In this document: positions 8,440-17,484 of the stretch, in pieces
How the letters are laid out: every line of letters starts with the position of its first letter
Numbering within the stretch: position 1 is the first letter of the stretch
Assembly: GCA_026692885.1 (NCBI GenBank)
Contig: JAPLNJ010000849.1
Coordinates: 1 to 41,926, forward strand
DNA: 41,926 nucleotides
Reading direction: 5' to 3'
Origin: Planctomycetota bacterium
GTDB taxonomy: Bacteria > Planctomycetota > Planctomycetia > Pirellulales > Pirellulaceae
Notes under the pieces: model-generated
Told to the model about the DNA's origin: nothing
Seen by the model: only the letters and a program-made list of their open reading frames with translations
Databases searched by the model: none
Program-made: the position numbers and the translations under genes

Positions 8440-8874
8440 TTGCTTGTAGCTGTAACCCAGCCCGGTACAATCACAGTTTCGGCTTCGTTCGACATCCCGG
8501 GTTGCAAGGGAAGTGTCGCTCTTTACGAATTGCTGGTCATCTGGGAAGCTGAGCAATTCGCGAAGCTTCGTGAAGCAGGCGCACTGCGACGGATCAGACG
8601 CTTCGCCAACGCCTTGATCGAAGGCGTGCGGGATAACGATTGCCCAGGCAGCGACGTGAACTTGCTCGACTGGCTGCGACAGTGCCGCCGTGCCGGTCTG
8701 TACGAACAGGGCAAGGCGATCTACGAAAAGGGCGGCTTGAATTCCGCCAACCTCAGCGACAAGCAGCAGATCGAAGCCGAGGACGACTACCGTATCTGCG
8801 TCCGCCGTGGCAGTGATGAAGTGGCCAAGCCGAAGAAGCGGCAGCGTAAAATAAAGCTAGATGATGACGAATAG
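8440..8874 (+). CDS. Unrecognised protein or C-terminal gene remnant
   Basis: The open frame encodes up to 144 residues starting from a TTG with no ribosome binding site. From about residue 25 the sequence looks like a real helical protein ([48 protein letters not shown]) and ends in a Lys/Asp-rich tail. The first 24 residues look non-native. This suggests the 3' end of a longer gene whose 5' part is lost. Its TAG stop is part of the ribosome binding site (TAGGAGG) of the antitoxin gene 12 bp downstream, so transcription may be shared. I do not recognise the family. Confidence 0.45.
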   Translation: MLVAVTQPGTITVSASFDIPGCKGSVALYELLVIWEAEQFAKLREAGALRRIRRFANALIEGVRDNDCPGSDVNLLDWLRQCRRAGLYEQGKAIYEKGGLNSANLSDKQQIEAEDDYRICVRRGSDEVAKPKKRQRKIKLDDDE

Positions 8875-8886
8875 GAGGAAACCAAG

Positions 8887-9141
8887 ATGACTAAGACATT
8901 ACACGGCAGGGTCCACGGCAGGACCATTCAACTGGATGAAGACCTCGACGTGAACGAGGGCCAGGAGGTCGAGGTCGAGGTAAAAGTGGTCCTCCGTTCG
9001 TCGCGGAAGCCGGGCGAAGGATTGCTTCGCACCGAGGGAGCCCTCGCCGACGATACGGAGTGGGACGGGATTATGGAGGAGATCCATTGCTCCCGGAAAC
9101 TGGAACGACGGCCGCAGGTTCCGAATTTGGGGGCACCATGA
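8887..9141 (+). CDS. VapB-type antitoxin
   Basis: This 84-residue protein begins with a short beta-rich domain ([15 protein letters not shown], then [11 protein letters not shown]) of the kind found in small antitoxins paired with PIN toxins, followed by an acidic helical tail ([22 protein letters not shown]) that would wrap the toxin. AGGAGG stands 8 bases before the ATG. Its TGA overlaps the toxin ATG in ATGA, the standard arrangement for translational coupling. Such antitoxins neutralise the toxin and often repress their own promoter. The C-terminal six or so residues are read across the overlap. Confidence 0.85.
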   Translation: MTKTLHGRVHGRTIQLDEDLDVNEGQEVEVEVKVVLRSSRKPGEGLLRTEGALADDTEWDGIMEEIHCSRKLERRPQVPNLGAP

Positions 9142-9536
9142 ACTTTCTCCTCGATACGGACATCTGTTCGGCCCACATGCGGCGTCCGGCAAAACTGGCC
9201 CATCGATTCATCCAGTACACTGGGCGGCTGGCGATCTCAACCGTCGCGTTGGCCGAACTTTATGCGGGCGCGTATAGGCACTCGAATGCGAGTCGGCTGT
9301 TGACCTTGATCGCTGACCTGCTGCAAGAGGTTCAGATCGTCGATTTCGATGAGGCGTGCGCGGAGAAGTTCGGGCAGGTGCGAGGCACACTGCTCCAGCA
9401 GGGGATATCCGTGCCGACGGCAGACCTGATGATCGCCTCGGCTGCTCTGGTCCACGGGCTAATGCTGGTGACCCACAACACGCCGGATTTTCAGCATGTC
9501 CCCGGCCTGCGATTGGAAGACTGGCTGACCCCCTGA
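9138..9536 (+). CDS. vapC: VapC-type PIN-domain toxin ribonuclease
   Basis: The 132-residue product is of usual length for a PIN toxin. The acidic active-site residues are all present: D6 in LLDTDIC, E40 in ALAELYAG, D96 in [10 protein letters not shown] and D117 in HNTPDF. Family members are Mg-dependent endoribonucleases that cleave tRNA or rRNA and are held inactive by the cognate antitoxin. The start at 9138 lies inside the ATGA overlap with the antitoxin stop; the frame extends upstream, but there it only shadows the antitoxin. It sits inside a sulfur amino-acid gene block, where it looks like an accessory insertion. Confidence 0.9.
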   Translation: MNFLLDTDICSAHMRRPAKLAHRFIQYTGRLAISTVALAELYAGAYRHSNASRLLTLIADLLQEVQIVDFDEACAEKFGQVRGTLLQQGISVPTADLMIASAALVHGLMLVTHNTPDFQHVPGLRLEDWLTP

Positions 9537-9648
9537 AGTGAAACAGTGAAGTGTTCTGGCTCTGCCATCCGTGCAAACAATGGAACCTGGCAGACCCAAG
9601 CAGTGAGTCAATACGTCATTTTCAAGCAGCTAGAGGTCTGGAGGACTC

Positions 9649-10791
9649 ATGAAGTTTCGCACGCGGGCCATCCACGTCGGCAATGAATGCGATCCGCAAA
9701 CCGGTGCGGTGGTGTCGCCGATCCACTTGGCGTCCACGTTCGTGCAGCCAGGGGCGGGCCAGTGGGGCGAATTCGACTATGCGCGCAGCGGCAACCCGAC
9801 CCGCAAGAACGTCGAGCGAACCCTGGCCTCGCTGGAAGGCGGCTGCGGCGCGTTGGGCTTCTCGTCGGGCATGGCCGCCACGCACTGCGTGACGATGCTC
9901 TTGCAGGCGGGCGACCACATCGTGGCCGGCTCGGACATCTACGGTGGCACCTACCGGTTGCTCCACAAGATCGTCAACCGGGCTGGCATCGGCGTCTCGC
10001 TGGCCGCGACGACCGATGTGGAGCGGGTGGAGGCGGCCATCCGACCGGAGACCAAACTGCTGTGGATCGAAAGTCCCGGCAATCCGTTGCTGTCGATCAC
10101 CGACATCGCCGCCTGTGCCGCAATCGCCCGGCGGCATGGGGTGCTGCTGGGTGTCGACAATACGTTCGCCACGCCGGTGCTGACGCGACCACTAGAGTTG
10201 GGCGCCGACATCGTGATGCACTCGGCGACCAAGTACCTCGGCGGTCACAGCGATCTGCTGGGCGGGGCCTTAGTCGTGGCGGAGCGGTCGCTGTACGAGC
10301 GGCTGTACTTCATTCAAAACGCCACCGGCGCCACGCTGGGACCGCTGGAGTGCTTTCTGCTCGGCCGCGGCCTAAAGACGCTGGAACTGCGCGTCCGCGA
10401 GCAGTCCCGCACCGCCCAACGCTTGGCAGAGTTTCTGGCAGGAGATTCGCGGGTCCGCCGCGTCTTGTACCCCGGACTGCCTGAACATCCCGGCCACGCG
10501 CTAGCGGCGAGGCAAATGGACGGTCAGTTCGGGGCCATGCTGAGCTTGGAGGTTCACGGCGATTTCGCCAAGACGAAGCGGGTTGCGGAAGGCACGAAGC
10601 TGTTCCAACTGGCGGTCAGTTTGGGCGCCGTCGAGTCCTTGATCGAGCAGCCGGCGTCCATGTCCCACGCCAGCTACGCCCCCGCCGACCGGACCTCCCA
10701 CGGGATTGTCGACGGTCTCCTCCGGCTGTCCGTGGGCTTGGAGGATTTCGAGGATCTGCACGAGGACCTGAATCGGGCACTGGATGCGTAG
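9649..10791 (+). CDS. Cystathionine gamma-synthase / gamma-lyase family PLP enzyme
   Basis: The 380-residue protein is a full-length Cys/Met metabolism PLP enzyme. Visible landmarks are YARSGNPTR (phosphate and cofactor contacts, 44-52), [17 protein letters not shown], the cofactor aspartate in VDNTFATP, the Schiff-base lysine K195 in [12 protein letters not shown] and [15 protein letters not shown] near the C-terminus. These are shared by cystathionine synthases, lyases and O-acetylhomoserine sulfhydrylases, so the exact reaction is open. GGAGGA stands before the ATG. Together with the divergent-type paralogue at 6735 and cysteine synthase at 11121 it suggests cysteine-methionine interconversion in this strain. 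Confidence 0.9.
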   Translation: MKFRTRAIHVGNECDPQTGAVVSPIHLASTFVQPGAGQWGEFDYARSGNPTRKNVERTLASLEGGCGALGFSSGMAATHCVTMLLQAGDHIVAGSDIYGGTYRLLHKIVNRAGIGVSLAATTDVERVEAAIRPETKLLWIESPGNPLLSITDIAACAAIARRHGVLLGVDNTFATPVLTRPLELGADIVMHSATKYLGGHSDLLGGALVVAERSLYERLYFIQNATGATLGPLECFLLGRGLKTLELRVREQSRTAQRLAEFLAGDSRVRRVLYPGLPEHPGHALAARQMDGQFGAMLSLEVHGDFAKTKRVAEGTKLFQLAVSLGAVESLIEQPASMSHASYAPADRTSHGIVDGLLRLSVGLEDFEDLHEDLNRALDA

Positions 10792-10815
10792 CAGCCCGGG
10801 TGGACCCCGCCCGTA

Positions 10816-11078
10816 GGGTGGGCTGATGAAAATGGCGGAAAGTGGAGAGACTGTAGTGGAACCAGAAAGTCAGAGTTGTTACTCCACCGTCACCTCTCCC
10901 TGCGGGAGAGGTCGCGGTCTAAGCCGCGGGCGAGGGCACGACAGCGCGATTTTCGGGGTAATTCCCCGATGCTTGGCAACCCTCTCCCGGGCCTGACAGC
11001 CCGACCTCTCCCGAAGGGAGAGGTGCCCCTGTAGACAGAGTCGAAGCGGAAACACGAGACCTTTTCATCAGCCCGCCC
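10816..11078. repeat. MITE-like element with inverted ends and internal hairpins
   Basis: GGGCTGATGAAAA near 10820 faces TTTTCATCAGCCC near 11062. Inside are two short perfect palindromes, ACCTCTCCCTGCGGGAGAGGT (10889) and its relative CCTCTCCCGAAGGGAGAGG (11004), a common bacterial interspersed hairpin type; related CTCCGGGGAGAGGG sequence lies near 20571. It fills the gap between the stop codons of two convergent genes and carries no ORF of note. Confidence 0.6.
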
Positions 11079-11120
11079 GTAGGGAGCATCGAGCCAGCGA
11101 AAACAACAGGACACTCACGC

Positions 11121-12176
11121 CTAGCGGGCGGCCATCACCAGGAACTGCCCAAATGCAGTCTGAGGCGGGAGCGTCAGAGCGGGAGCGTTGGTCGCGGAGG
11201 CACTGGTTACGGGCGCGGAATTCACCGCTGACGTCTCGCTGTCGGCCGTCTGAAACAAGGGGGTCGACAGATAACGCTCGCCGAAACTGCAGGCCACGGT
11301 GACAATCACCTTGCCGCGATGCTCGGGTCGAGCGGCGACGCGGGCTGCCGCCGCGACGTTGGCGCCTGTGCTAATGCCGCACAGGATGCCTTCCTCGCGA
11401 GCCAAACGCCGCGCCCAGGCGAAGGCCTCGTCATTGGTCACGGTCTCCACGCCGTCGAGCAGACGGGTGTCGAGGTTCTTGGGGATGAAGCCGGCCCCGA
11501 TGCCTTGGATCTTGTGCGGTCCGGGCTTGCCGCCGGAGATTACCGGCGAGTCGGCCGGTTCGACGGCCAGCGCCAGAAACGCCGGATTCTTGGTCCGGAT
11601 GAAACGGGTCACACCCGTAATGGTGCCGCCCGTGCCGACGCCCGTCACGATCGCATCGACGCGGCCGCCGGTGTGCTTCCAGATTTCCGGGCCGGTCATC
11701 TTCTCGTGGATCGCCGGGTTGGCGGGATTCTCGAACTGCTGCGGGACCCAACTGTTCGGCGTTGCGGCGGCCAGTTCCTGGGCCTTGGCCAGAGCGCCCT
11801 TCATGCCGTCCTTGGCGGGTGTCAACACCAACTTGGCACCCAGGGCACGCAGCATCCCGCGACGTTCCAGACTCATCGATTCCGGCATGGTCAGCGTCAG
11901 GTCGTAGCCTTTGGCCGCAGCCACGAACGCCAAGGCGATGCCCGTATTGCCGCTCGTCGGCTCAATGATCTTGGTCCGGGAATCGAGCACGCCCGACGCC
12001 TCGGCCGCTTCGATCATCGCGCGGCCAATACGGTCCTTGACGCTGGCGAACGGATTGAAAAACTCCAGTTTCAAGAGCACCGTGGCATGCTCGGCAGGAA
12101 TCAGCCGGTTCAGCTTGACCAGCGGGGTGTGACAGGTGGTCTCGACAATGCTGGCATAGATTCTGGCGTGTGACAT
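11121..12176 (-). CDS. cysK: Cysteine synthase (O-acetylserine thiol-lyase)
   Basis: The 351-residue product makes L-cysteine from O-acetylserine and sulfide in the cytoplasm. The PLP lysine is K47 in [11 protein letters not shown]; the substrate loop PTSGNTGIA and the phosphate loop [10 protein letters not shown] are intact, as is [10 protein letters not shown]. The ATG at 12176 ([10 protein letters not shown]) has AGAGGGA before it and is preferred to the upstream ATG at 12218. After the usual end of the family (SFGERYLST) there is an extra Ala/Ser/Thr-rich tail of about 42 residues that ends LVMAAR, not expected in CysK. It is divergent from the HydE-like gene, which shares the 150-bp upstream gap. 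Confidence 0.92.
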   Translation of the reverse strand: MSHARIYASIVETTCHTPLVKLNRLIPAEHATVLLKLEFFNPFASVKDRIGRAMIEAAEASGVLDSRTKIIEPTSGNTGIALAFVAAAKGYDLTLTMPESMSLERRGMLRALGAKLVLTPAKDGMKGALAKAQELAAATPNSWVPQQFENPANPAIHEKMTGPEIWKHTGGRVDAIVTGVGTGGTITGVTRFIRTKNPAFLALAVEPADSPVISGGKPGPHKIQGIGAGFIPKNLDTRLLDGVETVTNDEAFAWARRLAREEGILCGISTGANVAAAARVAARPEHRGKVIVTVACSFGERYLSTPLFQTADSETSAVNSAPVTSASATNAPALTLPPQTAFGQFLVMAAR

Positions 12177-12314
12177 CCTTGTCCCTCTCAACTTAACTGG
12201 GATTCTCACTGAAATCATCGGAGCAAAACCGTCACGCCTTGATGGGGATTTGCGTCTTTTTCGGACCAGGAGCCGCTAGCAGCAAACCGCCCTAGCTCGC
12301 TGAGCGTACGTCCC

Positions 12315-12320
12315 TATAAT
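12315..12320 (+). promoter_or_regulatory. Candidate -10 box of a leaderless HydE-like transcript
   Basis: A consensus TATAAT ends 6 bases before the ATG at 12327. Standard spacing would place transcription start on or next to the A of the ATG. No ribosome binding site lies between, which fits a leaderless mRNA. The -35 position shows no good match. Confidence 0.4.
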
Positions 12321-12326
12321 GGCAGC

Positions 12327-13391
12327 ATGACCCACGCCGAACTGGTCTCCTGGCTGCGTGAGACCGACCGAGATCGTTTGCATTCGTTGTGGCAGCGTGC
12401 CGACCAAGTCCGCCAGCAGAACGTTGGTGGCGAGGTCTATCTGCGCGGGCTGATTGAGATTTCGAACCACTGCGCGCGGCTCTGTGCCTACTGCGGTCTG
12501 CGCGTCGCCAATCGCCAGTTGGCACGCTACCGCATGACGGCCGACGAAATCGTCGCTTGCGCCCGCCAGGCCGTCGGCTTCGGCTACGGGACGGTTGTGC
12601 TTCAGTCCGGCGAGGATCCGGGCGCCACGGCCGATTGGATCACGGAACTCGTGCAGCGGATCAAGCGGGAGACTCCGCTGGCCGTAACCTTGAGCCTGGG
12701 CGAGCGCGATTTCGATGAATTGGCGGTCTGGCGGGCTGCCGGGGCCGACCGCTATCTGTTGCGTTTCGAGACCTCAAACCGGCTGCTTTACGACCGGATT
12801 CACCCGCCGCGGCCGGGGCAGCCCGCGGATCGCATCGCCCTGCTGCGGCGGCTGCGGCAACTCGGGTATGAAGTCGGCAGCGGCGTGATGATCGGGATTC
12901 CCGGCCAGACGTATGCGGACTTGGCGAACGATATCGCGTTGTTTGCCGATTTGGATCTGGATATGATCGGCGTCGGGCCGTACTTAGTGCATCCTGAAAC
13001 GCCCTTGGCCCAGCCGGCACAGCAGCCCCAGGTATCGGCCGAAGAGCAGGTCCCGAGTGACGAGCTCATGACCTACAAGGTGATCGGGCTGACGCGGCTG
13101 ACCTGTCCCCGGGCGAACATCCCGGCAACCACGGCGTTGGCGACCTTGAATCGCAACCGCGGCCGCGAGTTGGCTCTGCTGCGCGGAGCGAACATCATCA
13201 TGCCGAACCTCACCCCGGTGGAGTACCGGGCCTTGTACGAGATCTATCCTGACAAGGCCTGCATCGGCGAGACGGCCGATGCCTGTCGCACGTGCCTCGC
13301 GGTCCGCATCAACGCCCTGGGCCGGCAGATTGGCACGGGGCGTGGCGATTCACCGAACTTCACCCGCGCGTCGAGACCACCGGACGCTTGA
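12327..13391 (+). CDS. hydE: HydE-like radical SAM protein ([FeFe]-hydrogenase maturase family)
   Basis: The 354-residue protein has the radical SAM motif CARLCAYC (C49, C53, C56) in the family context GLIEISNHC, followed by VVLQSGEDPG, MIGIPGQT and, near the C-terminus, CIGETADACRTC. The last fits the CX7CX2C pattern of the second cluster of characterised HydE. HydE works with HydF and HydG to build the active-site diiron cluster of [FeFe] hydrogenase. No hydF, hydG or hydrogenase gene is visible here, so this may be an orphan homologue with another role. The 3' end overlaps the convergent membrane-protein gene by 32 bp. No ribosome binding site precedes the ATG. Confidence 0.85.
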   Translation: MTHAELVSWLRETDRDRLHSLWQRADQVRQQNVGGEVYLRGLIEISNHCARLCAYCGLRVANRQLARYRMTADEIVACARQAVGFGYGTVVLQSGEDPGATADWITELVQRIKRETPLAVTLSLGERDFDELAVWRAAGADRYLLRFETSNRLLYDRIHPPRPGQPADRIALLRRLRQLGYEVGSGVMIGIPGQTYADLANDIALFADLDLDMIGVGPYLVHPETPLAQPAQQPQVSAEEQVPSDELMTYKVIGLTRLTCPRANIPATTALATLNRNRGRELALLRGANIIMPNLTPVEYRALYEIYPDKACIGETADACRTCLAVRINALGRQIGTGRGDSPNFTRASRPPDA

Positions 13392-14277
13392 GAAAACTCC
13401 CTGTCGCAGGCAACACTGAGACAAAACCGGTCTTGAGATTATTCATCGATCGGCGACAGACGCTCGCGGCGCCAGCCGCCAATACCGCCACCAGCACCAA
13501 GCCACCAAAATGCTCGCGAAATTGCCACGCGTCGACCACGCAGACCGCCAAGTTCAGGCCGGCAGCCAGCCCTGTCAGCCAAGCCAGTAGCCCGCCGCGG
13601 AACAGGAGCCAATTGCACACCGCACCGACCAGCAATCCGCTCAAGCCCGGCCAGAAGCCACTTCCCAAGGCACCATGCAGGGCACTACCTGTGATGCCCC
13701 CGACACACGCGAGCAATCCGCAGACGCACCCCAGGACCAGGTCCAGACCAGCGATTCGCAGGCGACGCAATACAAGAACTGGTCCTACGCTGCAGAGCAG
13801 ACCTGTGAGGGCTCCGGCTGCCAACCCCGAGAGCACACTGGAGAACAGCCCGCCCACCGCTGCGCCGATCATCGATACGACCAAGAGAACTACGCTGAGC
13901 CGGCGTGCTGCCTGTCGGAATTCGGGAGGGAACGGCAGCTCGCATTCCGCCGGATCGTCCTCGTCCGAATCCTCCTCGTCCGAATCGGATTCAAAGAACA
14001 GCCCCAAGGGGTCTTCGGTGATGTGCGCCAGGGCTGACTCCAGCGGCAAGGCCAATCCAAATTCGGCCGCTGGCTCCCAGCGGTCATCCTGCCAGCAGTA
14101 GATCTCGACTTCATCACCCTCCCGACCGGTAGGCCGCAGTTGGGCCAACGGCTCTTCGTCTTCGGCCCAATAGATGGCGAAGCCCTGCTTCCGCTTGCGC
14201 ACCACCACGTCCAGGTCATGGTCGTCGAAGTGATTCTCGATGTGCTGCCGAAAGTAACTGGTCGATATTCTGTTCAT
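13360..14277 (-). CDS. Multi-spanning membrane protein with acidic linker, function unknown
   Basis: From the ATG at 14277 (MNRISTSYFRQ, with GGACGGA upstream) the product has 305 residues. Residues 1-75 form a soluble domain rich in charged residues (FAIYWAEDEEPLAQL, VEIYCWQDDRWEPAA). An acidic stretch follows (ESDSDEEDSDEDD, about 95-108). From about residue 125 on there are roughly five or six hydrophobic helices with many Gly and Ala. The frame continues upstream to 14691, but that part has no protein-like character. I do not recognise the family. Its end overlaps the end of the HydE-like gene, an arrangement that can cause mutual transcript interference. Confidence 0.65.
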   Translation of the reverse strand: MNRISTSYFRQHIENHFDDHDLDVVVRKRKQGFAIYWAEDEEPLAQLRPTGREGDEVEIYCWQDDRWEPAAEFGLALPLESALAHITEDPLGLFFESDSDEEDSDEDDPAECELPFPPEFRQAARRLSVVLLVVSMIGAAVGGLFSSVLSGLAAGALTGLLCSVGPVLVLRRLRIAGLDLVLGCVCGLLACVGGITGSALHGALGSGFWPGLSGLLVGAVCNWLLFRGGLLAWLTGLAAGLNLAVCVVDAWQFREHFGGLVLVAVLAAGAASVCRRSMNNLKTGFVSVLPATGSFLKRPVVSTRG

Positions 14278-14703
14278 ACAGTCCGTCCGTGACTTCTCAC
14301 CACGATCAATCCTAAACCTCACCCGAGCCGCCGTTGTCACCGTCGTCGAAACCATCGCCACGGCCCAACGGGCAGCTCCCCAATTGCAATAATTTACTCC
14401 GCGGGAGGTATTTCTTGCCAGAGCAATTCCGGCCTTCCCCGGCTGCTCCCATTGCGACGCTACCGTGCGGCACGGCCGACTGGTTGCCCAGCAAGCGAAT
14501 GTGGGGGGCAGAGGAATCAGGAACGATCGACCGAGCCAGCAATCGTTTGGGACTGCCACTTTCACCACACTGCCCAGACAAGTAGAATTCCCCCATCGTC
14601 TGTCACCGAAAGTGACCCCTGCTGTGCCGACCTGCCTGCCCACGAGGTCGGCGCGAGCTGCACCGTGTTTTGCTTCCATGCTTTGCTTCAAGGAGATACG
14701 GAT
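14278..14703. other. Gap between divergent genes, no gene seen
   Basis: This 426-bp region separates the membrane protein (minus) from the SMP-30-like gene (plus) and should carry both promoters. No strong palindrome or repeat of the families found elsewhere was noticed, which makes it one of the few repeat-poor gaps. Confidence 0.5.
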
Positions 14704-15819
14704 ATGTCGAGAACCGCGAATTGCCTGCGAAGTGTCGCGGGGTCATGGTCTGCCCGACTGGGCCTCGTCTTGCTGTTCGCTGCCACCGGCACGGTTGGCT
14801 GGAGTGGCGAGAAGTTGCCCCTGCACCAGCCCTCTATCGCCATCGAACTACCGGTCGAGCACAACACGCCGGACGGCATGACGCTGGACAGCGACGGCAA
14901 TATCCTGCTGGCCTGCCCCAATTTCAACACGAACCTCAAGGGGAATGAGCAGCCGGCTTGGATCATGAAGATCACGCCGAACGACAAGCTCGAACCCTGG
15001 TTCCCGGTGCCCGTCCATCCTCAGACCGGCAAGGCCTGTCCGCTGGGGATCGCGTTCGGTTCCGATGGCAACCTATATGTCGCCGATTGCCAGGCTCTGG
15101 GCGGCAACAACAACCGCATGTCACGGCTGTTGCGGATCGTGGTTACGGACAAGAAGCCCGTCCGCTGCGAATCGGTCGCCGAAGGTTTCGTGATGTCCAA
15201 CGGCGTGGCCTGTTTCGGCGACGCCGTCTACGTCACGGAGACTTCGTTCGAGCCGAAACCCGCTCCGGGCCCGATGCCGAGCGGCGTGGTCCGTTTGGCC
15301 ATTTCGGAAATGAGCGGCGGCCAGCCAATCCGGCTGCAACCGGGCGGCAAAGATCCCCACGTCGTCGCCAGGCTGGTGACCAAGAGCGAAGCGTGGAAGG
15401 TCGGCGCCAACGGCATCGGCTTCGCCCCGGACGGGACGATGTACGTCTGCAATTTTGGCGACGCCCAGTTGATCGCCGTGAAACTTGACCGGCAGGGCCG
15501 GGCGGTGTCGCAGCGGGTGGTCGCCGAAGGCCCGCCGATCAAGAGCACCGACGGGATGAAGGTCGACCCGCGGACCGGTTTGGTGTATATTGCGGACTTC
15601 CTGGGCAACGCCGTGCACTGTGTCAATCCCCAGACGGGCCAGGTCACGGTTATCGCCCAGAACGGACCGACCAACGGTCACGACGGCGAATTGGACAAGC
15701 CCTCGGAGGTCTGCCTGCGCGGGCCTCGGTTGTACGTGTCCAATATTGACCTCGACAAGTTGGATGGCAACACGTTCGACAAGCCGTACACGGTCTCCGT
15801 CATCGACTTGTCCAAGTAG
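14704..15819 (+). CDS. Exported SMP-30/gluconolactonase-like beta-propeller
   Basis: The 371-residue protein has a signal peptide (LGLVLLFAATGTVGWSG) and a six-bladed propeller with repeating motifs PDGMTLDSDGNILLA, IAFGSDGNLYVAD, IGFAPDGTMYVCNFG, GMKVDPRTGLVYIAD and YVSNIDL. Members of the SMP-30/LRE superfamily hydrolyse sugar lactones or have only a binding role. An AAGGAGA ribosome binding site precedes the ATG; the upstream extension of the frame is not plausible. It is the first of five co-directional genes, 56 bp before the cupin gene, and could supply an opened sugar acid in the periplasm. The substrate is not determinable. Confidence 0.8.
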   Translation: MSRTANCLRSVAGSWSARLGLVLLFAATGTVGWSGEKLPLHQPSIAIELPVEHNTPDGMTLDSDGNILLACPNFNTNLKGNEQPAWIMKITPNDKLEPWFPVPVHPQTGKACPLGIAFGSDGNLYVADCQALGGNNNRMSRLLRIVVTDKKPVRCESVAEGFVMSNGVACFGDAVYVTETSFEPKPAPGPMPSGVVRLAISEMSGGQPIRLQPGGKDPHVVARLVTKSEAWKVGANGIGFAPDGTMYVCNFGDAQLIAVKLDRQGRAVSQRVVAEGPPIKSTDGMKVDPRTGLVYIADFLGNAVHCVNPQTGQVTVIAQNGPTNGHDGELDKPSEVCLRGPRLYVSNIDLDKLDGNTFDKPYTVSVIDLSK

Positions 15820-15875
15820 GGTGGGCTTGGCCCACCGCACAACCCTAGGTTTCTTCCATGAAAGAAAGGCAAGCA

Positions 15876-16577
15876 ATGGACCGACGATCCCTCTTAAAGG
15901 CGGCTGGCGCCGCCGCTGGTTTGGCTGCTGCGGGCGTGGTCACGCGTGCGACCGAGGCTGCGGACGGCTGCTGCAAGGACAAGCAGTCCTGCATCCACTT
16001 CAAGAACGAGTTCTTCTACGACGCACAAGGCAAGTTCGACGTCGAGAAGGGCCAAGACGCGGTGCTCGCCCTGTGCAAGTACCACGGTTATCCGATTTTT
16101 CCCGGCCTGCGGGAAAAACTGTGGATCGCCGACTACGGCGTGGGCAAGTTCACCGAGGTCGGTTTGGCCGCGTACATGTTCTGCAATAACGTGGAAGACC
16201 ACTACATGCTCATGGATATCTTCCTGTTGCCCGGCCAGATGTTGCCGGAGCACTGGCACGTGGAGGGCGAAGGCAATCCGGCCAAGCGCGAAGGCTGGCT
16301 GGTGCGCTGGGGCTTGAGCCACATCGTGGGCATCGGCGAGAAGGGACTCAGCAAGGAAGTGGTCGTGCCGAAGACGCACATGGGCGGCAAGGTAACGACC
16401 GAGCACGAAACCATCGCGACGCCCGGCATGTTTGTGAAACTGGCCAAGGTCGAAACCCGGCATTGGCAGTACGCCGGCCCGGAAGGCGCCATCATCACGG
16501 AAGTGGCCAACGTCCACACCAACTCCGCGGTTCGGCACAGCGACCCGGTGCTGAACAAGAATTTCCTGGACGGCTAG
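15876..16577 (+). CDS. Tat-exported cupin protein, D-lyxose isomerase-like
   Basis: The 233-residue product begins with a Tat-like leader (MDRRSLLKAAGAAAG). A GAAAGG site 6 bases before the ATG at 15876 favours this start over the ATG at 15858. The cupin core carries PEHWHVEG (H126, H128) and EGW (E139), with later histidines, matching the metal site of D-lyxose ketol-isomerase-type cupins, which interconvert pentose aldoses and ketoses. An exported version would act outside the cytoplasm, which is unusual for a catabolic isomerase. Spacing to the propeller gene upstream (56 bp) and the SDR downstream (103 bp) is compatible with one operon. The enzymatic assignment is by resemblance only. Confidence 0.7.
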   Translation: MDRRSLLKAAGAAAGLAAAGVVTRATEAADGCCKDKQSCIHFKNEFFYDAQGKFDVEKGQDAVLALCKYHGYPIFPGLREKLWIADYGVGKFTEVGLAAYMFCNNVEDHYMLMDIFLLPGQMLPEHWHVEGEGNPAKREGWLVRWGLSHIVGIGEKGLSKEVVVPKTHMGGKVTTEHETIATPGMFVKLAKVETRHWQYAGPEGAIITEVANVHTNSAVRHSDPVLNKNFLDG

Positions 16578-16680
16578 CCGTCACGTAGGTCAGCCTTTCC
16601 AGCCTGACGGAAATCTCCCCTCGCCCAGAGTCTCCTGGGCGAGGAATGAAATCGCAAAGAAAGCGTAGGAGGGAACAGCA

Positions 16681-17454
16681 GTGGAGTTCGCAAACAGAGT
16701 TGCCTTGGTAACCGGCGCGGCAGGCTCGATTGGCAAAGGGATCGCCGCACGGCTGATCCAGGAAGGCGCGAAGGTCTTCATCACGGATCTGAGGCAGGGC
16801 CAGTTGGACGAAATCTGCGCCGAGTTCGGCAAGAACTGCAAGGGCTTGGCGGCAGATATCACGGTTCACGACCAGGTCCAGCGTGTGGTGCAGGCCGCGC
16901 AGCAAGCGTTTGGTGACCGGATGGACGTGCTGATCAACGTGGCCGGAACGGTCGGCGAAGGGGGCAAGGTCGAGGATCTGTCCGCCGCGAACTGGGATTT
17001 CGTGTTCGCGGTGAACTGCAAAGGCACGTTCCTGTTCACGAAGGAAGTTGTGCCGATCATGAAACGCGGCGGTCGGGGCAGCATCGTCAATTTCTCCAGT
17101 AAATCGGGCAAGACCGGTTCGGCCTTGATGAGTGCGTACTCAGCGGCCAAGGCGGCCATCCTCGGTCTCACACAGTCGCTCGCGTTCGAACTGGCACCGA
17201 AGATCCGCGTGAACTGCGTCTGCCCGGGTATCACCGAAGGCACCGGCGTGTGGAGCAGCGTTTCGGCCGACTACGTGAAGAACATGCATCTGCCGATGGA
17301 CGAGATCGTCAAGAAGTTCACATCCAAGGTGCCGCTGGGCCGTTTGGCCCGCGTCACGGACGTGGTGAACATGACCTGCTTCCTCGCCTCGGATCGGGCC
17401 GACTACATGACCGGCCAAGCCATCAACATCACCGGTGGCCGCGAAATGCACTAA
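16681..17454 (+). CDS. Short-chain dehydrogenase/reductase (SDR)
   Basis: The 257-residue classical SDR starts with GTG after a strong TAGGAGG site. It has the nucleotide motif TGAAGSIGKG (11-20), D36 at the end of the second strand (favouring NAD), NVAG (86-89), N112, catalytic S139/S140, Y153 and K157 (YSAAK), and CPGITEGTG. It resembles sugar-alcohol or sugar-acid dehydrogenases such as sorbitol-6-phosphate 2-dehydrogenase. Its position after a sugar-isomerase-like cupin and before deoxyribose-phosphate aldolase suggests oxidation or reduction of a sugar intermediate. The 104-bp gap before it includes a GGTCAGCCTTTCCAGCCTGACG palindrome (16588). Confidence 0.88.
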   Translation: MEFANRVALVTGAAGSIGKGIAARLIQEGAKVFITDLRQGQLDEICAEFGKNCKGLAADITVHDQVQRVVQAAQQAFGDRMDVLINVAGTVGEGGKVEDLSAANWDFVFAVNCKGTFLFTKEVVPIMKRGGRGSIVNFSSKSGKTGSALMSAYSAAKAAILGLTQSLAFELAPKIRVNCVCPGITEGTGVWSSVSADYVKNMHLPMDEIVKKFTSKVPLGRLARVTDVVNMTCFLASDRADYMTGQAINITGGREMH

Positions 17455-17484
17455 CGATTTGTCAAGGCTAAGTATTACGGTCGC

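Noticed and set aside
9537..9648. SAM riboswitch before the Cys/Met PLP enzyme gene
   Set aside because: The gap is only 112 bp and shows no conserved S-box elements or terminator.
13360..14691. Long form of the acidic membrane protein starting at 14691
   Set aside because: The extra 138 residues have no protein-like character, and the ATG at 14277 has a reasonable ribosome binding site.
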